Assembly (NCBI GenBank): GCA_963610315.1
Contig: CAVDMV010000019.1
Span: 1 to 25,445 of the forward strand
From: UBA3210 sp963610315
GTDB taxonomy: Bacteria; Bacillota_I; Bacilli_A; RFN20; CAG-449
DNA: 25,445 nucleotides
Direction: 5' to 3'
Part shown: positions 21,848 through 25,445 of the stretch, in pieces
Numbering within the stretch: the first letter of the stretch is position 1
Layout: each line of letters opens with the position of its first letter
Notes under the pieces: generated by a model
What the model saw: only the letters and a program-made list of their open reading frames with translations
Database searches by the model: none
Told to the model about the DNA's origin: nothing
Made by a program: the position numbers and the translations under genes

Positions 21848-24090
21848 TTTGTATCTTTAGTTTCTTCTACTTCAGTAGTAGTTTCTTTTGAAGAAGAATC
21901 TTCTGTGGATTTAAGACTTTCTTCACTTGGAGGAACTACATCGAGAGTTTCTTCAACACTTGGTTCTTTAGGTAAATCTTCTTCACCTGGGAAGAATACT
22001 TTAGCTTCAGGAGAAATTACTTTTGTAGTATCATCTTTTTTTACTTCGTCCTTTTTAACTTCTTCCTTAGCTGGTTTAGAATAATCGATGTTTTCTTTTG
22101 AATAAGCTGGCATTGTACCATTCTTCATTAAGTAATCAATTTCTTCTGCATTAATTGTTTCATTTTCAAGTAATGCTTCAGCGATTAAAGTGACTTTATC
22201 GATGTTTTCTTTAATGATCTTAATTGCGTTTTCATGCGCTTCATCAATAATCTTTCTAACTTCTTTGTCGACTTCGTTAGCTACTGCACCTGAGAAATTC
22301 TTTGTTGTAGAAGTATAATCTCTACCTAAGAAGACGTTACCTCCAGCTGTTTCATATTGGATAGGTCCTAATGAACTCATACCATATTCAACAACCATCG
22401 CACGAGCGAGTTTAGTCGCTTGTTCAATATCATTAGAAGCACCAGTAGAAACATCATCGAAGAAGACTTCTTCCGAAGCTCTACCACCTAAATAACCTGT
22501 AATACGAGCGATTAATTCACCTTTAGTGAGTAAGAAACGATCATCTTCTGGAGAAGATAATACGTAACCTCCTGCCATACCACGAGGAACAATTGTAACT
22601 TTTTGAACCTTATCAGATTCAGGAAGTAATAAACCAATAATCGCGTGACCTGCTTCGTGATACGCAACAGTTCTTCTTTCGTTTTCGGTTAAGTGTTTTG
22701 ACTTCTTTGCAGGACCTGCGATACGTCTATCAATTGCTTCATCAATTTCTTTAATTGAAATTGTATCTTTCTTCATTCTAACAGCAAGAATTGCTGCATC
22801 GTTAAGAATTGAAGCTAAATCAGCACCTGAGAAACCAACTGTTCTTTTTGCAACACGTGCCCAATCAACAGTGTTATCAAATTTCTTATTACGTGCATGA
22901 ACTTTTAAGATTGCTTCTCTACCAGTCTTATCTGGTAAACCAACAGTAATTTGTCTATCAAATCTACCTGCACGAGTTAAAGCTGGGTCAAGAACGTCAC
23001 TTCTGTTAGTCGCAGCGATAACGATAATACCAATGTTATCTTGGAAACCATCCATTTCAACAAGTAATTGGTTAAGAGTTTGTTCTCTTTCGTCGTTACC
23101 TCCACCTAAGCCTGCGCCTCTTTGTCTACCAACTGCATCAATTTCATCAATGAAGATTAAACATGGTGCGGTTTGTTTTGCTTTTCTAAACATATCTCTA
23201 ACTCTACCAGCACCGACACCGACGAACATTTCAACGAAGTCAGAGCCAGAAATTGAGTAGAATGGAACTTTTGCTTCACCTGCAACAGCTTTTGCAAGTA
23301 AAGTTTTACCAGTTCCTGGAGGGCCAACTAATAATAAACCTTTTGGTAATTTAGCACCTGCAAGTGCGTATTTTTGAGGATTCTTTAAATAGTCGACAAG
23401 TTCCTTCATTTCTTCTTTTTCTTCGTCGCAACCTGCAACATCATCGAATCTAATATTAGAATTATCTTCTCTTCTCGCTCTTGATTTATTGAAATCCATC
23501 GCTTGATTATTAGATTTAGAAATACCAGAACTCATTCTGCTAAATAAGAATATTAATAATCCAATACCGATTAATCCCATTGCAATAGATGGGAAATAAT
23601 CACTCCAGAAGTTCTTCGCATTAGGATCACTAATCGCGTAGATATTGTTGTTATAATATGTGCTATCTTTAGCATAGCCATTAATTTGTAATACATCGCC
23701 TTCTTTAACAACTCTAGTTTGGATGATGTATTGTATAACTTCTTCATTAAAATGAGTCGCGATTAAGTTAACACTGAATGAGAATGCTTCATTTGCGTCA
23801 GTAGATGTACCTCTAGAAGTACCACTTACTGTAATGTAGTTACCATTATTATTTTGATAAACTAAACGAGTAATATTATCAGTCCATAAGACTGAGCTTT
23901 CAGCGCTTGCTTTAATATCATCCGGATTAGTACTTACTTCACCGCTTACAATATCTTTTGCAGTATAGTTTTTAGTTGAACCTGTATTACTTCTACCAAG
24001 GATTAAAGTAACACCGACAATAATCGCTAAAATAATTAAATATGGAGCGACATAACTGATCCAGGAAAATTTCTTTTTATTTTTATTCAT
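21835..24090 (-). CDS. ftsH: ATP-dependent zinc metalloprotease FtsH
   Basis: Membrane-anchored AAA+ protease that degrades misfolded membrane proteins and regulators. Two TM helices (about 11-32 and 167-185) flank an extracytoplasmic domain. Walker A is GPPGTGKT (256-263), Walker B is IFIDEID (312-318), and the SRH DVLDPALTRAGRFDR follows (about 365-379). The zinc site HEAGH is at 478-482. At 751 residues it is longer than B. subtilis FtsH (637) because of a Lys/Glu/Ser/Thr-rich acidic tail from about residue 655. ATG 24090 has GGAGG upstream, but at about 14 nt, longer than usual. It follows tilS by 58 bp; the hpt gene found between them in many Firmicutes is absent. Confidence 0.97.
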   Translation of the reverse strand: MNKNKKKFSWISYVAPYLIILAIIVGVTLILGRSNTGSTKNYTAKDIVSGEVSTNPDDIKASAESSVLWTDNITRLVYQNNNGNYITVSGTSRGTSTDANEAFSFSVNLIATHFNEEVIQYIIQTRVVKEGDVLQINGYAKDSTYYNNNIYAISDPNAKNFWSDYFPSIAMGLIGIGLLIFLFSRMSSGISKSNNQAMDFNKSRARREDNSNIRFDDVAGCDEEKEEMKELVDYLKNPQKYALAGAKLPKGLLLVGPPGTGKTLLAKAVAGEAKVPFYSISGSDFVEMFVGVGAGRVRDMFRKAKQTAPCLIFIDEIDAVGRQRGAGLGGGNDEREQTLNQLLVEMDGFQDNIGIIVIAATNRSDVLDPALTRAGRFDRQITVGLPDKTGREAILKVHARNKKFDNTVDWARVAKRTVGFSGADLASILNDAAILAVRMKKDTISIKEIDEAIDRRIAGPAKKSKHLTENERRTVAYHEAGHAIIGLLLPESDKVQKVTIVPRGMAGGYVLSSPEDDRFLLTKGELIARITGYLGGRASEEVFFDDVSTGASNDIEQATKLARAMVVEYGMSSLGPIQYETAGGNVFLGRDYTSTTKNFSGAVANEVDKEVRKIIDEAHENAIKIIKENIDKVTLIAEALLENETINAEEIDYLMKNGTMPAYSKENIDYSKPAKEEVKKDEVKKDDTTKVISPEAKVFFPGEEDLPKEPSVEETLDVVPPSEESLKSTEDSSSKETTTEVEETKDTKKED

Positions 24091-24148
24091 AAAATAAACC
24101 TATGCCTCCTTTTCTATACATAAATAATATAATTATTTAACGTCTAGA

Positions 24149-25384
24149 CTATTTTAACACAAATTTTAATTTGTCCGCTATAAGTTTTTGTCTAGAACTC
24201 TTAAATAATGGGATATAGACTATCTTACCTTTTTTATCTAAAACGACAGGGTAATGCTTTCTATGGATATATGGTATCTTTTCATCGATTAAAATTCGGT
24301 TAACTTTCTTAACTTGTTCACCAATCTTTACTTCATCACCATCTTTAACATTTCTAAAAGTTAATGGATATGAATCATTAGTTATCTTTAAAAATGAAGT
24401 ATCAATAGAAAAATCACATGAGAATTCTTTAGTATCTAATACGCCAGGTTCTTCTAAAATATAAGAATAATCTTCATTATCTTCATATTTTCTAATTGTA
24501 AAATAATCATATTCTTTAGAAAAATAATATTCATCATTAAGTTGAGCTTGGCTACTTGCTTTTGAGCAGAATAAGATTCTAATTAATTCATTAATACGAT
24601 AATATGATATTTTATTAATTAACGAAGGTATCTTCTTCACAATAAGGTTAAAGATAATTACTTGTCTTTGAAATTCATTTAAGAATAGGAATTCATTAAT
24701 ATCAATTCTTTCCAAAGAGAAGAATTTATCAATTTGCTTTAGTTTTTCTTGATAATATGCATTTTCTTTATTAATTTCTTCAATAAGTTTTTCTTTGTCT
24801 TCTTTAGACATATTCTTTAAATTATGATTTCTAATTTTATTTCTAAGATGAACATCAAGTAAATTAGTTACATCAATTGAATAAGGTATTTTATTCTCTT
24901 CACAATAAGAAACTAATTCTTCTTTACTGTATTTTAATAAAGGACGATATACTGTGATAGAAAAGATATTAGATTCTTCTTTTAAGCCAAAATAAGAGAC
25001 GATACTTCCTCTTTGTTTTTGCATTAAATACGTCTCTAAAAGATCATCTACGTGATGTGCGATAAATACTCCTTGCGCATTATATTTTTCAAACATTTCT
25101 CTAAAGAATGTATATCTTTCTACTCTAGCCCAAGCTTCAAAATTACCTTTAGATTCATCATAAAAACAAGAATGAACTTCAAATTTAACATTGTATTTTT
25201 TACAAAAATTTCTTACTAGAACTTCCTCAGTATCTGATTCAATTCTCGTATGATAATTACAATGACATACCACTAAATTTAATTTCTTTTTAATTAATAA
25301 ATCTAATAAAGCCATTGAATCAGGTCCACCTGAGACGCCGATTAAATAAGTTTTTGATAAATCATAATTCTTAATCTGTATCAT
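24149..25384 (-). CDS. tilS: tRNA(Ile)-lysidine synthetase
   Basis: Converts C34 of the CAU-anticodon tRNA-Ile to lysidine, using lysine and ATP, so that it reads AUA. The N-terminal PP-loop is GVSGGPDSMALL (16-27). The conserved HHVDDLLETYLMQ-like segment (about 113-125) and RPLL-YSKEEL (about 146-156) follow; the C-terminal TilS_C-type domain is at about 320-411. The 411-residue length is near the B. subtilis form (about 470). AUA codons are common in this AT-rich sequence, consistent with a need for this enzyme. ATG 25384 has GGTGGAG 4 nt upstream. It is the first gene of the tilS-ftsH-dusB-lysS run. Confidence 0.95.
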   Translation of the reverse strand: MIQIKNYDLSKTYLIGVSGGPDSMALLDLLIKKKLNLVVCHCNYHTRIESDTEEVLVRNFCKKYNVKFEVHSCFYDESKGNFEAWARVERYTFFREMFEKYNAQGVFIAHHVDDLLETYLMQKQRGSIVSYFGLKEESNIFSITVYRPLLKYSKEELVSYCEENKIPYSIDVTNLLDVHLRNKIRNHNLKNMSKEDKEKLIEEINKENAYYQEKLKQIDKFFSLERIDINEFLFLNEFQRQVIIFNLIVKKIPSLINKISYYRINELIRILFCSKASSQAQLNDEYYFSKEYDYFTIRKYEDNEDYSYILEEPGVLDTKEFSCDFSIDTSFLKITNDSYPLTFRNVKDGDEVKIGEQVKKVNRILIDEKIPYIHRKHYPVVLDKKGKIVYIPLFKSSRQKLIADKLKFVLK

Positions 25385-25445
25385 ATCTCCACCATTTATT
25401 TTTTATTATGTTACTCTTTTAAAAAGTAAAATTAAAGAATTATAT

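Noticed and set aside
25385..25445. Promoter of tilS at the window edge
   Set aside because: TTTACT with TAATAA-like boxes are present, but matches are weak and the region is cut, so I did not call it.

Overview
The window is AT-rich (roughly 30% G+C by eye) and comes from a low-G+C Gram-positive relative. The evidence is the tilS-ftsH-dusB-lysS neighbourhood, C+ type L31 and strong AAGGAG-type ribosome binding sites. It also has lipobox lipoproteins, short A/T-rich promoters and many hairpin-plus-T-run terminators. None of the 24 genes whose stop codon is visible ends in TGA (18 TAA, 6 TAG by my count). I see no in-frame TGA read as tryptophan, so the standard bacterial code fits. An uncultured gut-type member of the Bacilli near the Erysipelotrichales/RF39/Acholeplasma-like groups is my best inference, not a proven assignment.

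Layout. Positions 1-3104, minus strand: a truncated RlmD-type 23S rRNA methyltransferase, metG and rpmE. 3207-4680: a DUF4143-type AAA ATPase preceded by three copies of a 15-nt box at an exact 33-bp period. 4768-7812, minus strand: a tight six-gene operon (DUF2188 protein, cupin, ferredoxin, small CxxC protein, CDF metal exporter, small membrane protein) with its own promoter and terminator. 8024-11423, plus strand: two paralogous lipoprotein genes, with tRNA-Ala(GGC), a structured 130-nt trailer ending in a terminator, and a 23-bp direct repeat between them. 11465-14851, minus strand: a four-gene operon of a flavin-reductase-like protein, an NAD(P)-binding SDR-like protein, a DUF1295 membrane protein and a polytopic membrane protein. 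15024-15827: a SAM methyltransferase. 15996-17087, plus strand: two paralogous four-TM proteins. 17182-19117, minus strand: a beta-helix-like lipoprotein and an ATC-hydrolase-like protein. 19201-25384, minus strand: lysS, dusB, ftsH and tilS.

Housekeeping functions here centre on translation and tRNA/rRNA modification plus FtsH proteolysis. The accessory part is cell-surface or membrane oriented. The two redox operons (metal/Fe-S, and flavin/NAD(P)H/membrane reductase) are the places where genes most plausibly act together. The least explained structures are non-coding: the 33-bp repeat array before the DUF4143 ATPase, the structured RNA-like trailer of tRNA-Ala, the 23-bp repeats after it, and the ftsH terminator that abuts the dusB start codon.
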